This document shows positions 1 through 9,572 of a DNA stretch of 64,000 nucleotides, in pieces. A model generated the notes under the pieces. It was not told where the DNA came from and did no database searches. It was given only the letters and a program-made list of their open reading frames with translations. The DNA comes from JAEULH01 sp963805915 (GTDB taxonomy: Bacteria; Pseudomonadota; Alphaproteobacteria; Rhodospirillales; Defluviicoccaceae). The DNA lies in contig CAWDWD010000016.1 in assembly GCA_963805915.1 (NCBI GenBank), positions 62,001-126,000 on the forward strand. The letters run 5' to 3'. The first letter of the stretch is position 1. Each line of letters opens with the position of its first letter. The position numbers and the translations under genes were made by a program.

Positions 1-355
1 TATTATTGAGCCGAAGGAGCAGCTCCTTCGGCTCAAACGGTTTGGTCAGGTAGTCGTCGGCGCCGCGTTCCAGGCCCGCGATCCTGTCTTCGGGCTCGCC
101 CATCGCCGTCAACATCAAGATCGGGACAAGATTTGTCCGGCGCAGATCGGCGGCGAACTCGAGACCGCTTTCTCCGGGCATCATCAGATCGAGGACAATG
201 ACGTCGAAAGCGACGCTGGCGAGCTTTCCGCGCGCGTCGGCCGCGTCGCTCGCGGTGGCAACCATGAAGCCGTGCTCGCTCAGATACCGGGCAAGCAACT
301 TGCGCAGCTTGGCATCGTCGTCGACGACGAGGATGTGCGGTGTCGTCTCGATCAT
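1..355 (-). CDS. OmpR-type response regulator, receiver domain (partial)
   Basis: The minus strand from ATG at 355 runs off the window after about 118 residues and encodes a receiver domain. The acidic pair is in ILVVDDDAK, the phosphoacceptor Asp in IVLDLMMPGESG, the conserved Thr in MLTAMGE and the Lys in YLTKPFEPKEL. The ending 'KPFEPKELLLRLNN' is typical of OmpR/PhoB regulators just before the linker, so a winged-helix DNA-binding domain should follow outside the window. It is divergent from the 541 operon. The 185-bp gap holds two adjacent 13-bp direct repeats. The kinase partner is not visible here. Confidence 0.85.
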   Translation of the reverse strand, partial: MIETTPHILVVDDDAKLRKLLARYLSEHGFMVATASDAADARGKLASVAFDVIVLDLMMPGESGLEFAADLRRTNLVPILMLTAMGEPEDRIAGLERGADDYLTKPFEPKELLLRLNN

Positions 356-363
356 CCGCCCAG

Positions 364-389
364 TATACCCCGATGCTATACCCCGATGC
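364..389. repeat. Two adjacent 13-bp direct repeats in a divergent promoter region
   Basis: TATACCCCGATGC occurs at 364-376 and again at 377-389, immediately upstream of the minus-strand regulator's start codon. The TATA-containing unit could be a duplicated -10-like element or a regulator half-site. Only the repetition is seen; function is inference. Confidence 0.5.
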
Positions 390-540
390 GGCCGTTTTCC
401 TTCGGCCCACCGCCAGCGGGCGCGGCGGCGGAGTTGCGACGCTTGGCGGCGGGAAAAAGATGTTATAGTGACATCGCGTCAGGCGCCAAATACCGATCCG
501 TGTGCAAGAGCGCTCGCGCTGTTAAGATGGGGAGGAGGGA

Positions 541-915
541 ATGGCGAAATCCATTCTTGTCGTCGAAGACGAACCGAATATCGTCTTGTCGCTCCAGTTT
601 CTGATGAAAAAGGCCGGGTTCGAGGTTCGTGTCGCCCGCGATGGCGAGGAGGCGCTCGCAGCCGTCGCGGACCGTACGCCGGATTTGATGCTGCTCGACG
701 TCATGATTCCCAAGCGGGATGGTTATGACGTTTGTCAAACGGTCCGCGCCAATCCCGAGTGGCAAGGCATCTACATCATTATGTTGACCGCGAAGGGCCG
801 TGAGGTCGACCGTGAAAAGGGCATTGCGCTCGGCGCCAACGATTACGTCACCAAACCGTTTTCGACCCGAGATCTCACCGACAAGGTTAAGCAACTTCTC
901 GACAGCACCGCGTGA
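541..915 (+). CDS. Single-domain CheY-like response regulator
   Basis: A 124-residue stand-alone receiver. It has the acidic pocket (VVEDEPN), phosphoacceptor Asp in LMLLDVMIPK, Thr in IMLTAKG and Lys in YVTKPFSTRDL, so all phosphotransfer residues are intact. The start ATG is preceded by GGGGAGGAGGGA, a strong ribosome site. It is the first gene of a four-gene run ending in a transporter-linked histidine kinase at 3500-6271, which is its likely phosphodonor. There is no output domain, so it probably acts by protein contact or as a phosphorelay intermediate. The next gene's alternative GTG start overlaps its stop codon. Confidence 0.9.
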   Translation: MAKSILVVEDEPNIVLSLQFLMKKAGFEVRVARDGEEALAAVADRTPDLMLLDVMIPKRDGYDVCQTVRANPEWQGIYIIMLTAKGREVDREKGIALGANDYVTKPFSTRDLTDKVKQLLDSTA

Positions 916-1049
916 GCCCCGCGCGCGGACTCGGTTTGCCGCGTCACGGCGCGTTCCAAGCCGCCGGCTCGCTCCGCACGCGGAAAGGAAAGAAGCCAAC
1001 CGCGGACGCCCAGCATGATATACGCGCATTAAAGTCACCGGCGAGATCC

Positions 1050-3170
1050 ATGGGGCCGAGGCTTTTCCTCATCGTCTGCTTCGCCAGTTTGGCCGCCGCC
1101 GCTTTGATCGCCGTCGCCGTCGGCGTATGGCTAATCGCGGTCTCGCTGCCCGAAGGCGGCGAGAATATTCGTAATATCGTCATCGTCTATGGCGGGGGCA
1201 TGGCCAGCCTGCTGGTCGCGGTCATCGCCGTGCTGTGGGGCTATCTCGACCACGCGTTGGCCGCGCCTCTGGCGACGGTAGTCCGCGGAATCCAGACGGT
1301 GGTCTACGCTAATCCGGAACATCGCATCGAGGTCGGCCTCGACCACGAGCTGGGCGGACTGCCGGGAGCGGTCAACGATCTCGTCCGCAAGTTCGCCCAG
1401 GCCCGCGCCACCGTCGAGGACGCCGTCACCGAGGCGACCAGATCGCTGGAACAGCAGAAAAACCAGCTCGCCGTCATTCTCCAGGATCTCTACGAGGGCG
1501 TGATTGTCTGCAATCTCAACCACAAGATCCTTCTTTACAACAATCGCTCACTCCAGCTCCTTCACATCGGCGGCCAAATCGGTCTCGACCGGTCGCTGTT
1601 CACGTTCATGACTCGCCAGCCGGTGCTCCATTGCCTCGGCCGGCTGACCAGCCGGCTTGCCGAGGGCCGCCATACCGAACATCCGGACGGCCTGATGGCG
1701 GCGTTCGTCGGCGCGACACCCGACGGCCGGCATATTCTCGAGGCGCGGATGAGCCTGGTCCTCGATCCCGCCGGGACCGCGAGTGGTTATGTCCTGACCT
1801 TCGACGACGATACCGACGACCTGGCGGCGCTCGGTCTTCGCGACCGGCTCCTTCGCGAAGCCACCGAAGGGCTGCGCGCGCCGGTCGCCAACCTAACCGC
1901 GGCCGCCGAGATTCTCGGCGCGAACCCGACCTTGGATGCGGCCCAGCAAACCCAGTTCAAGCAGGTGATGCTAAGCGAAAGTCGGCATCTCGCCGGCCGG
2001 CTTGAGCAATTGTCGGCCCAGTACCGCGACATCGTCACCGACCACTGGCCGATGAGCGATATCTATTCGGGTAATCTGTTCAACCATGTCGCGCGCCGGC
2101 TCAAGGAACAACGCGACGTCGCCACCGTGATGACCGGTCTGCCGCAGTGGCTGCATGGCGACAGCTATACCCTGGTCGAGCTATTGACCCGGATCATCCT
2201 TCGAGTCTGCGGTTTAAGCAGCGCCAACAGTTTCGATCTCGAAGCGGTCAAGGGCGAACGCAATGTCTATCTCGACGTGAGCTGGCGCGGCAAGGCCATC
2301 GCGGCCGCGGCGCTAAATGATTGGCTCGCCGATCGGCTCGACGAGACCCTGGGCGGCCTAAGCCTGCGCGAGATTATCGAGCGTCACCGCACCGATATCT
2401 GGAGCCTGTCCGATCGCGATGGCCGCGCCCGCTTGCGACTGCCGCTGCCGCCGGCGAAGCGCCGCCCGCGCAACGCCGAGGTCTCGCGGTTGCCGCCGCG
2501 CCCGGAGTTCTACGATTTCGAGTTGCTGACGCAGCCGCGCGAGCTCGGTGACTTTGGCCAACGGTTGTTGCGCGCGATCAATTACGTCGTCTTCGATACC
2601 GAGACGACCGGTCTGCATCCGGCGGCCGGCGACGAGATCGTCTCGCTCGCCGCGGTTCGGATCGTCAACGGCCGAATTCTCACCGGCGAGTCGTTCGAGC
2701 GGCTGGTCGATCCCAAGCGTCCGATCCCGCCGGCATCGATGCGTTTCCACAAAATCACCGACGAGATGGTCAAGGACAAGCCGCCGATCCAGGTTGTTCT
2801 GCCGCAGTTTCATGCCTTTGTCGGCGACGCCGTGCTGATCGCCCATAACGCCCCTTTCGACCTCGCGTTCCTCAAGCTCAAGCAAGACGAATGCGGCGTC
2901 GAGTTCTCCATGCCGGTGCTTGATACGCTGTTACTTTCGGCGTTTTTGCATGACTATACGGGCAAACACGGGCTCGACGTCGTCGCCAACCGGTTCGGGA
3001 TCGAGGTCCACGGCCGGCACACCGCGATCGGCGACGCGCTCGTCACCGCTGCGGTGTTCCTGCGGATGATCGATGCGCTCGAGGCACGCGGGGTACATAC
3101 CCTCGACGAGGCGCTGGCGGCCAGCAACGCCATTGTCGAGGCGCGGGCGAGGCGGCAGGCGAGGTATTAG
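1050..3170 (+). CDS. Membrane PAS/kinase-like protein fused to a DnaQ-type 3'-5' exonuclease
   Basis: From ATG 1050 the protein has about 706 residues: two N-terminal membrane segments, a HAMP-like linker, a PAS-like domain (around ILQDLYEGVIVCNLNHK), a region resembling histidine-kinase dimerisation and ATPase parts but without recognisable catalytic boxes, and a C-terminal DEDDh exonuclease. The exonuclease has FDTETTG, HNAPFD and the His-Asp pair in RHTAIGDA. An upstream GTG at 912 overlaps the previous stop codon, but its 46 extra residues are Arg-rich and unlike a real N terminus; ATG 1050 starts directly at a membrane segment. Position between a receiver and a transporter-kinase suggests a sensor or regulatory role, with the nuclease substrate unknown. 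Confidence 0.8.
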   Translation: MGPRLFLIVCFASLAAAALIAVAVGVWLIAVSLPEGGENIRNIVIVYGGGMASLLVAVIAVLWGYLDHALAAPLATVVRGIQTVVYANPEHRIEVGLDHELGGLPGAVNDLVRKFAQARATVEDAVTEATRSLEQQKNQLAVILQDLYEGVIVCNLNHKILLYNNRSLQLLHIGGQIGLDRSLFTFMTRQPVLHCLGRLTSRLAEGRHTEHPDGLMAAFVGATPDGRHILEARMSLVLDPAGTASGYVLTFDDDTDDLAALGLRDRLLREATEGLRAPVANLTAAAEILGANPTLDAAQQTQFKQVMLSESRHLAGRLEQLSAQYRDIVTDHWPMSDIYSGNLFNHVARRLKEQRDVATVMTGLPQWLHGDSYTLVELLTRIILRVCGLSSANSFDLEAVKGERNVYLDVSWRGKAIAAAALNDWLADRLDETLGGLSLREIIERHRTDIWSLSDRDGRARLRLPLPPAKRRPRNAEVSRLPPRPEFYDFELLTQPRELGDFGQRLLRAINYVVFDTETTGLHPAAGDEIVSLAAVRIVNGRILTGESFERLVDPKRPIPPASMRFHKITDEMVKDKPPIQVVLPQFHAFVGDAVLIAHNAPFDLAFLKLKQDECGVEFSMPVLDTLLLSAFLHDYTGKHGLDVVANRFGIEVHGRHTAIGDALVTAAVFLRMIDALEARGVHTLDEALAASNAIVEARARRQARY

Positions 3171-3181
3171 GGGAGGTGGCG

Positions 3182-3481
3182 ATGGACGAGCCCGGGCAGA
3201 CGCCGATGCCGGCCCCCGAGGCCGAAGCGAGCGAGCCGGAGCGCGAGACGGCGCGCGTCGCGGCGTTGTTCGTGCTTGGCGCCGTGCTGTTCAGCCCGCT
3301 TTTGCTGGAGATTTTCGACTTCCCGGGAGCGACGGTGTTCGGTATCCCTCTTTTGTTCTTTTACCTGTTCAGCTCTTGGGCGATTCTGGTCGCGCTGAGC
3401 GCTTGGCTTAGTCAGCGGCTCGACGAACCCGCGGCCCAGGCCGGGCTGCCATCTCCGCCGCCCGGCGGACCGATCCTCTAG
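3182..3481 (+). CDS. Small two-helix membrane protein preceding a sodium:solute symporter kinase
   Basis: About 99 residues with an acidic, Pro-rich N terminus, two hydrophobic helices (around VAALFVLGAVLFSPLLL and IPLLFFYLFSSWAILVAL) and a Pro-rich tail. GGGGAGG sits 6 bases before ATG 3182; a GTG at 3176 is less well placed. The arrangement resembles YjcH (DUF485) before the acetate permease ActP, and DUF4212 proteins before other symporters, but I cannot assign it to either family from sequence alone. I infer an accessory subunit of the symporter domain encoded 18 bp downstream. Confidence 0.7.
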   Translation: MDEPGQTPMPAPEAEASEPERETARVAALFVLGAVLFSPLLLEIFDFPGATVFGIPLLFFYLFSSWAILVALSAWLSQRLDEPAAQAGLPSPPPGGPIL

Positions 3482-3499
3482 GAGCGGAGGGCGAACGGC

Positions 3500-6271
3500 G
3501 TGCTACCGGGCTGGCTCATCATCGCGACCGCGTTCGGCTATGTCTCGCTGCTGTTCGCGATCGCCTATTACGCGGACTGGCGCGCCGACAAGGGGCGTGG
3601 GCTGGTCGCCAATCCCTACATCTACGCGCTGTCCATCGCGGTATATTGTACGGCCTGGACGTTCTACGGCAGTGTCGGCCGGGCAGCGACCAGCGGCATT
3701 GGCTTCTTGCCGATCTACCTCGGCCCGACCCTGGCGTTCCTGCTCGGCTGGATCGTCCTTCGCAAGATCCTGCGGATCAGCAAGCTCCACCATGTCACGT
3801 CGATCGCCGACCTGGTCTCGTCGCGCTATGGAAAGAGTCACCTGCTCGGCGGCCTGGTCACGGTCATCGCCGTCGTCGGCATCATGCCGTACATTTCGTT
3901 GCAGCTCAAAGCGGTGTCATCAAGTTACAATGTTCTGCTCCACTACCCGGATGTGACCGCGGCGGTACTGCCCGGGGAAATGCCGCTCTTCGGCGACACC
4001 GCGCTGTGGGTGGCGGCGCTGATGGCGCTGTTCGCGGTGTTGTTCGGCACCCGCCATATCGACGCCACCGAACATCACGAAGGCATGGTCGCGGCCATTG
4101 CCTTTGAGTCCGTGGTCAAGCTGGTTGCCTTCACCAGCGTCGGGCTGTTCGTGACCTACGGGCTGTTCGACGGCTTCGGCGACCTGTTCAGTCACGCCGC
4201 GGCGGAAGCGCGGCTCGCGCCCTTGCATACCGTCGAGGCCGCCGGCGGCCAATGGGTGCCGCTGACCTTTCTCGCCATGGTGACGATCGTCTGCCTGCCG
4301 CGTCAGTTTCAGGTGATCGTCGTCGAGAATACCGACGAGAGCCATCTCAAAAAGGCTCTTTGGCTGTTTCCGCTCTATCTTTTGCTGATCAACATCTTTG
4401 TCCTGCCGATCGCATTCGGTGGTCTGTTGCGCTTTCCGCTCGGCACCGTCGACGCCGACTCATTTGTTCTCGCGCTGCCAATGGCCGAGCGGCAGCCATG
4501 GCTGGCGCTGTTTGTCTTTATCGGCGGACTTTCGGCGGCGACCGGCATGGTGATCGTCGAGACCGTGGCCTTGAGCACGATGATCAGCAACGACCTTATC
4601 ATGCCGTTGTTGCTCCGCTTCGTCTGGCTGAGGCTGGCCGAGCATCGCGATCTCTCCGGTCTGCTGCTGGCGATCCGGCGGATTGCGATCGCGATGATCA
4701 TGATTTTGGGCTACATCTATTTCCGGCTTATCGGTGAGTCGTTCGCGCTCGCCTCCATTGGCTTGGTGTCCTTCGCCGCCGCGACCCAGTTCGCGCCGGC
4801 GATCCTGCTCGGGATCTACTGGAAGGGCGCCTCGCGCCGCGGCGCGTTGGTCGGCATGCTCGCCGGTTTCGTGGTTTGGGCCTACACCCTGCTGCTGCCG
4901 TCGTTCGCCCAATCCGGCTGGCTGCCGGACGCCTTCCTTCTCGACGGCCCGTACGGGATCGAACTGCTCAAGCCATACGCCTTGTTCGGGCTGAGCGGTC
5001 TCGACCATATCTCGCATTCTCTGTTCTGGAGCCTGCTTGCCAATCTCGGCGCGTTCGTAACCGTGTCGCTGTTCGACCGGCCGAGCACCATTGAACGAAT
5101 CCAGGCGACCCTGTTCGTCGAGGTCTTCCGCCAAAGCGGCGGCGAGCCGGCCGGGCTGTGGCAGGGCGCGGTGCCGATCGGCGATCTGCGCTCGATGGCC
5201 GAACGATTCTTAGGGCGCGACCGGACCGAGGAGGTCTTTGCCGAGTATGCCCGTGGCCACAGCGTGAAACTTGGTAACGCGACCCACGCCGACGGCGATC
5301 TTGTCCAGTTCATCGAGCGCCGCCTCTCGGGTGTGATCGGCGCCGCGTCAGCGCGGGTGATGGTCGCCTCGACGTTGAAAGGCGAAGGGGTTGGTCTCGA
5401 CGAGATCATGCAGATCCTCGACGAGACCTCGCAGGTCCTCGAATACAGCCGCCAGCTCGAGCAGAAATCACGCGAGCTTGAACGCGCGACAACGGATCTC
5501 AAGGGGGCTAACGAGCGGCTAACCGAACTCGACCGGATGAAGGACGATTTCCTATCGACCGTAACCCATGAGCTGCGCACGCCGCTGACGTCCATCCGGT
5601 CGTTTTCGGAAATTCTTCACGATTCACCCGATCTCGACCTCGCCGAGCGTCAGCATTTCCTGACCATCATCATCCGCGAAAGCGAGCGGCTGACCCGCCT
5701 GATCAACCAGGTGCTCGACCTGACCAAGATCGAGACCGGACGGATGAAATGGCAGATGACCGACGTCGACCTGGGCGACGTCATCGATCACGCGGTGACC
5801 GCGCTGCGCCATTTGTTCGAGGAAAAGTCCATCGCGCTCGAAGTGCACGGCCCCGAGCGGGTACCGCCGATCCATGGCGATCGCGATCAGCTGATCCAGC
5901 TGGTCATCAACTTGTTGTCGAACGCGGAAAAATTCTGCCCCGCCGATACCGGCCGGGTCGACGTTTCGCTGAAGGCCGGCGCGCGCGGCGTGACCGTCAG
6001 CGTCGCCGACAATGGCCTGGGCATCCCGGCCAACGAACAGGATCTGATCTTCGATAAGTTTCATCAGGTTCGCGCCGGCAATACCGGCAATCCCATGGGC
6101 TCCGGCCTCGGCCTCGCCATCTGCAGGGGCATCGTCGAGCACCTCGGCGGCCGGATCTGGGTTCGCAGCACGCTGGGGAAGGGAGCCACGTTTTTCTTCA
6201 CGGTGCCCTACGCGCGCGCTCGCGCCGGCGCGCCGGAAACCGAGACCGCCGCGATCGCTGACGAAGATTAG
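3500..6271 (+). CDS. Sodium:solute symporter-histidine kinase fusion (CbrA/CrbS-like)
   Basis: A 923-residue hybrid starting at GTG 3500 behind GGAGCGGAGGG. Residues about 1-490 are a multi-helix SLC5-type symporter; about 500-640 form a linker in the position of a STAC domain followed by a coiled coil; the rest is a histidine kinase. The phosphoacceptor is His690 in TVTHELRTPLTSIRSF. The ATPase domain has an N box (NLLSNAEKF), G1 (DNGLGIP) and G2 (GSGLGLAIC), all intact. CbrA and CrbS of this architecture control carbon and acetate use through response regulators, so uptake-coupled nutrient sensing is inferred. The receiver at 541 is the obvious partner. The stop codon lies in a 17-bp tandem repeat. 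Confidence 0.9.
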   Translation: MLPGWLIIATAFGYVSLLFAIAYYADWRADKGRGLVANPYIYALSIAVYCTAWTFYGSVGRAATSGIGFLPIYLGPTLAFLLGWIVLRKILRISKLHHVTSIADLVSSRYGKSHLLGGLVTVIAVVGIMPYISLQLKAVSSSYNVLLHYPDVTAAVLPGEMPLFGDTALWVAALMALFAVLFGTRHIDATEHHEGMVAAIAFESVVKLVAFTSVGLFVTYGLFDGFGDLFSHAAAEARLAPLHTVEAAGGQWVPLTFLAMVTIVCLPRQFQVIVVENTDESHLKKALWLFPLYLLLINIFVLPIAFGGLLRFPLGTVDADSFVLALPMAERQPWLALFVFIGGLSAATGMVIVETVALSTMISNDLIMPLLLRFVWLRLAEHRDLSGLLLAIRRIAIAMIMILGYIYFRLIGESFALASIGLVSFAAATQFAPAILLGIYWKGASRRGALVGMLAGFVVWAYTLLLPSFAQSGWLPDAFLLDGPYGIELLKPYALFGLSGLDHISHSLFWSLLANLGAFVTVSLFDRPSTIERIQATLFVEVFRQSGGEPAGLWQGAVPIGDLRSMAERFLGRDRTEEVFAEYARGHSVKLGNATHADGDLVQFIERRLSGVIGAASARVMVASTLKGEGVGLDEIMQILDETSQVLEYSRQLEQKSRELERATTDLKGANERLTELDRMKDDFLSTVTHELRTPLTSIRSFSEILHDSPDLDLAERQHFLTIIIRESERLTRLINQVLDLTKIETGRMKWQMTDVDLGDVIDHAVTALRHLFEEKSIALEVHGPERVPPIHGDRDQLIQLVINLLSNAEKFCPADTGRVDVSLKAGARGVTVSVADNGLGIPANEQDLIFDKFHQVRAGNTGNPMGSGLGLAICRGIVEHLGGRIWVRSTLGKGATFFFTVPYARARAGAPETETAAIADED

Positions 6272-6307
6272 GCGCTGACGAAGATTAGGCGCCGGCGAAG
6301 ATTAGGC
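6257..6307. repeat. 17-bp tandem repeat, three units, crossing a stop codon
   Basis: The unit GCTGACGAAGATTAGGC occurs at 6257-6273 and 6274-6290, with a third variant copy (GCCGGCGAAGATTAGGC) at 6291-6307. The kinase's TAG stop is in the first unit. The array fills the gap between two convergent operons. Confidence 0.9.
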
Positions 6308-6317
6308 GCGGGCTATG

Positions 6318-9300
6318 TCACATCGACGGGCCGGCCGGTCGGGCGAGGTATTCGCGGAAGCTGTCGACCGGGCCTATATCGCGCGCCAAAGCCTGAAGAT
6401 TCGCCGTCGGCATGGTGTTGGCGACGATCAACGGGAAAACGTCGCGCCAGCGACTTTCAGCCATGACCGCGCCGTATGTCGCGCGCAGTCGGGCCAGACC
6501 GGCATCATTGCCGGCCAAAGCCATGGCGACGGCGAGATGGAGCGCGTCATCGGCGGTGCCGCCCGCGGTCGCTTGCGCGTGATCCGCGCTACCCGCTTTG
6601 TCGCGCTCGCCGTCATGATCGAGGACTTGAGCCAGGGATTTGGCGGCGTGGCTCCAGTCATTCATGGTCCAGAAGATATCGGCGCGAATAGCCGCCGCTT
6701 CCGCCGTCTCGATGGTTCCAAGCGGCGCCAGCGCGTCCTTCGCGCGGCCAAGACGGGCGAGAGCCCTGGCTTCGACATAGCTTCTTTCAATCACCAGCGG
6801 CTTGGGCATGGCGTTATCGCGCGACAGCTCAAGCGCCCGCAACGCGGCCTCGGGCTTGGCGTCGAGGAGATAAAGTCTCGCCAATTGCGTCCCGGTTTGC
6901 GCTCGTTCAAGCCCCGCAAGGCGGTAACGAACCTGGGTGTCGAGCAGCTCGGCCGCGCGATCGAGGAGGTCGAGCTCGATCATCTTCTCGGCGACCGCGC
7001 CGATCAGCGCGTCGCCGCGCGCGCCGAGCGGCGTCAACTCGCGAAACTCGTCGTAGAGCGCGACCGTTTGGAGCGGCGAGAGCGTCGCGGCCTTTTTTCC
7101 GAGAAGAACGGCTTCAAATGCGTCGGTCAGCTTGCCGGCCACGTCCGCCGCTCCGGGCGCGTCCGGATAGTTTGTCGCTATCCGCCGCAGGGTCCGGAGG
7201 GCTTTCGGGTAATTGCCTTCGCCGAGGTAGAGATCGCCAAGCCGGCTGAGAACGGCGAGTTCCAGCCTGTCACCGCGCCAGATGAAGTCGAGCCGCTCGA
7301 GCTCGGCGATCGCCTCGGCTGGGGTCATTTTCTGTTCGCGCAAAGCAAGCGAGACCCGGGCGTCGGCGGCGCGGACCCGGTCGCGACGGTCCGCGTCGGC
7401 GTCGGCCTCGACCTCGCGCCATTTGGCCAGGGCGCCGGGAGTGTCGCCATTGGCGGCCAGCCGGCGGCCCTGGAGGAATTGCGCCTCGGCCCGTTCGGCC
7501 GCCGTTTCGGCCTCGGCGGCAAGCAGCGCGACCAATTTGGCGGAGAGCTCCGGCGCTTCGCCGTCAATCGCAGCCTCCGCCAGCGGACCGAGCAGCGCCT
7601 TGCGGAGGACACGCGGGTAGCCCGTGACGAGCGCGACCTGCGTCGCCAGGTCCGCATCTTGCGGTTTGTCGCCCCGCGCCACCCGCAAGGCCGTGCGCCA
7701 GGCCGCGGCCTCGATGTCGCCTGCGAGGCTCGCCTGGTCGAGATCCGCTGCCGCTTCGTTGAGCCGGCCCATCATTAACAAAGCGGCGCCGCGAAGCGCG
7801 CGGAACGCGGCTTCCGCTTCCATATCCGGTCGGCCTAGCGCGGCCTGCGCGATGATCCCCAACGTCTCGGCGGCGAAGCCGTGGGCAAGATTGAAGCTCG
7901 CCAGACGCATCAGCGCCTGCTCGCGCGCCGCGTCATCGGCGGCCGCAATCACCGCCGCCTCGAGGCGCTGGCGACCGGGAGTAAAGCCCGCGGCCGACCC
8001 TTCGGCCCAGTCCGCAAGGTCCAGGATCCGATGGATTTCGCCGGCGGATCCCAGCCGAGCGAGCGCCGCGGTGGCGTCCGGAACCGGTGTCGCGGCGAAC
8101 CCGCCGGGCGTGGTCAACGCCACCTCTTCGCGGCCGGAGCGGACGCGCAGGTCATCAACCAGCGGCCGGACGACGATGCCTTGCGTCGAAGCGAGAAGCC
8201 GCGCCTGCGGATAGGCGTAATCGTGAACAATGCCGTAACCCAAGGGCACCACCGGAACGATCACCAGCGGGTCGCCTGTGGCCGGATCGCTCAGTGCCAG
8301 CGGCGCGCCGGGCTCGGCGATCGGCAGGACGACACGGGCGCGTCCGCCGGCCTCTTCCTTCAGCGCGGGCTCGATGGCGGCCGTGTTGGACGGGCTTGCG
8401 CCTGCGCCAAATGCAACGATCCATGCCAGCCCGTCGCGGCGAACGACAGGCGCCGGGTCGAGCTTGGTTTCCAGCCGCAAGACGGTGGCGCGCGGATGAG
8501 CGCGCTGCTCGATTGCGCCGAGGCCCTCGCCGGCGGCGGCGCGGAGCGCAGCCAGGTCCTGAACCGACGGCCGGTCGAACACGATCCAAACCGCGCCGGC
8601 CCGCCGGAAGACCGCGGCCGCGACCGGTTCGGACCAATCGAACCGCAGCTCGCCCATGGCAGTGGCCGCCGTTTCTTCGCCCCCGGGCGACGGTTCGTCG
8701 CCAGAGGCGGCGGCGGTTGGGGGCGCCAGCGGCAAGGCCGCGGCTTTTACTTTGGTGGGGAAGCGGTTGGGGGCGGGGACCGGCCTCATCGTATTCGCGG
8801 CCACCTGAACCGAAGGTCCTGCTTCGCGCGGCTCGGGCGTCGGCGCATAAACGTCGATTGCGATCATATTGTCCTGGCGGAAATCGCGGACCCTGGAGCT
8901 TCCGGCAACGGCCATCGCGACATCCGTCGTGATATCGCCAAGCGATGCGCGAACGCCGGAGATGTAGCGAAGCGGCTCGCTCTGCACCGCCGATAGGTCG
9001 AGAGCCGCCTTCTCGTCGAAGGTCACGAACAGGCTGGAGTCGCGCTTCTCGACGACGTAGCCGACCGGCGCGGTCCAGTCGAAGACGATCCGACTGAAGT
9101 CCGGGTGCTCGCCGCGGCGAACCTGGACGACCGAAAGCTCCGCCGGCTTTTCCCGCGGCGCCGGGTCTTGCGAGGACGATGCCGGCTCGTCCTGCGTGGA
9201 CGCGATACCGGCAAACAGATCGACGACGATCCGTCGCTTGTCGGCGAACGTCAGCGCGGTGACGCCTGGCTTAAGCGGAAAGGCGATAGCCCGGCCGCCG

Positions 9301-9572
9301 TCGGTGATCTCGGGCGCGCCGAGGAACCGGCGCAGTGTCGCCATCGCGCCGGCGAAATCGCCCTGTGCCGGCCGCTCGAAGCGGAGAATGAACCGTCCGT
9401 CCGCCGAGCGCGCATCGAAATCGACCTGCTTCGGCCAGGTAAGGCTGAGACGGCCGGTCTCATCGCGGCTCGACGCCCGGACATCGACCTTGTCCGCCCG
9501 GGCGACACCGACCGCGGCCACGACGGCCGCGGCCATCAGAATGACGTGGCGAATGGCGCCCGGCGCTGTCAT
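6318..9572 (-). CDS. Large secreted TPR-like protein of the flagellar motor operon
   Basis: A 1084-residue protein with a cleavable-looking signal peptide ending near VGVARADK. The N-terminal half is beta-rich, with recurring stretches of the form 'RFILRFERPAQGD' and 'FDWSEPVAAAVFRR', and a Pro-rich linker. Residues from about 540 to the end are helical with TPR-like spacing (for example GNYPKALRTLRRIATNYPDA). It is last in the fliL-fliM-motE-motB operon and its ATG overlaps the preceding stop by 4 bases. Operon position and export signal suggest a periplasmic protein working with the stator or motor; a precise role is not known to me. Confidence 0.7.
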   Translation of the reverse strand: MTAPGAIRHVILMAAAVVAAVGVARADKVDVRASSRDETGRLSLTWPKQVDFDARSADGRFILRFERPAQGDFAGAMATLRRFLGAPEITDGGRAIAFPLKPGVTALTFADKRRIVVDLFAGIASTQDEPASSSQDPAPREKPAELSVVQVRRGEHPDFSRIVFDWTAPVGYVVEKRDSSLFVTFDEKAALDLSAVQSEPLRYISGVRASLGDITTDVAMAVAGSSRVRDFRQDNMIAIDVYAPTPEPREAGPSVQVAANTMRPVPAPNRFPTKVKAAALPLAPPTAAASGDEPSPGGEETAATAMGELRFDWSEPVAAAVFRRAGAVWIVFDRPSVQDLAALRAAAGEGLGAIEQRAHPRATVLRLETKLDPAPVVRRDGLAWIVAFGAGASPSNTAAIEPALKEEAGGRARVVLPIAEPGAPLALSDPATGDPLVIVPVVPLGYGIVHDYAYPQARLLASTQGIVVRPLVDDLRVRSGREEVALTTPGGFAATPVPDATAALARLGSAGEIHRILDLADWAEGSAAGFTPGRQRLEAAVIAAADDAAREQALMRLASFNLAHGFAAETLGIIAQAALGRPDMEAEAAFRALRGAALLMMGRLNEAAADLDQASLAGDIEAAAWRTALRVARGDKPQDADLATQVALVTGYPRVLRKALLGPLAEAAIDGEAPELSAKLVALLAAEAETAAERAEAQFLQGRRLAANGDTPGALAKWREVEADADADRRDRVRAADARVSLALREQKMTPAEAIAELERLDFIWRGDRLELAVLSRLGDLYLGEGNYPKALRTLRRIATNYPDAPGAADVAGKLTDAFEAVLLGKKAATLSPLQTVALYDEFRELTPLGARGDALIGAVAEKMIELDLLDRAAELLDTQVRYRLAGLERAQTGTQLARLYLLDAKPEAALRALELSRDNAMPKPLVIERSYVEARALARLGRAKDALAPLGTIETAEAAAIRADIFWTMNDWSHAAKSLAQVLDHDGERDKAGSADHAQATAGGTADDALHLAVAMALAGNDAGLARLRATYGAVMAESRWRDVFPLIVANTMPTANLQALARDIGPVDSFREYLARPAGPSM

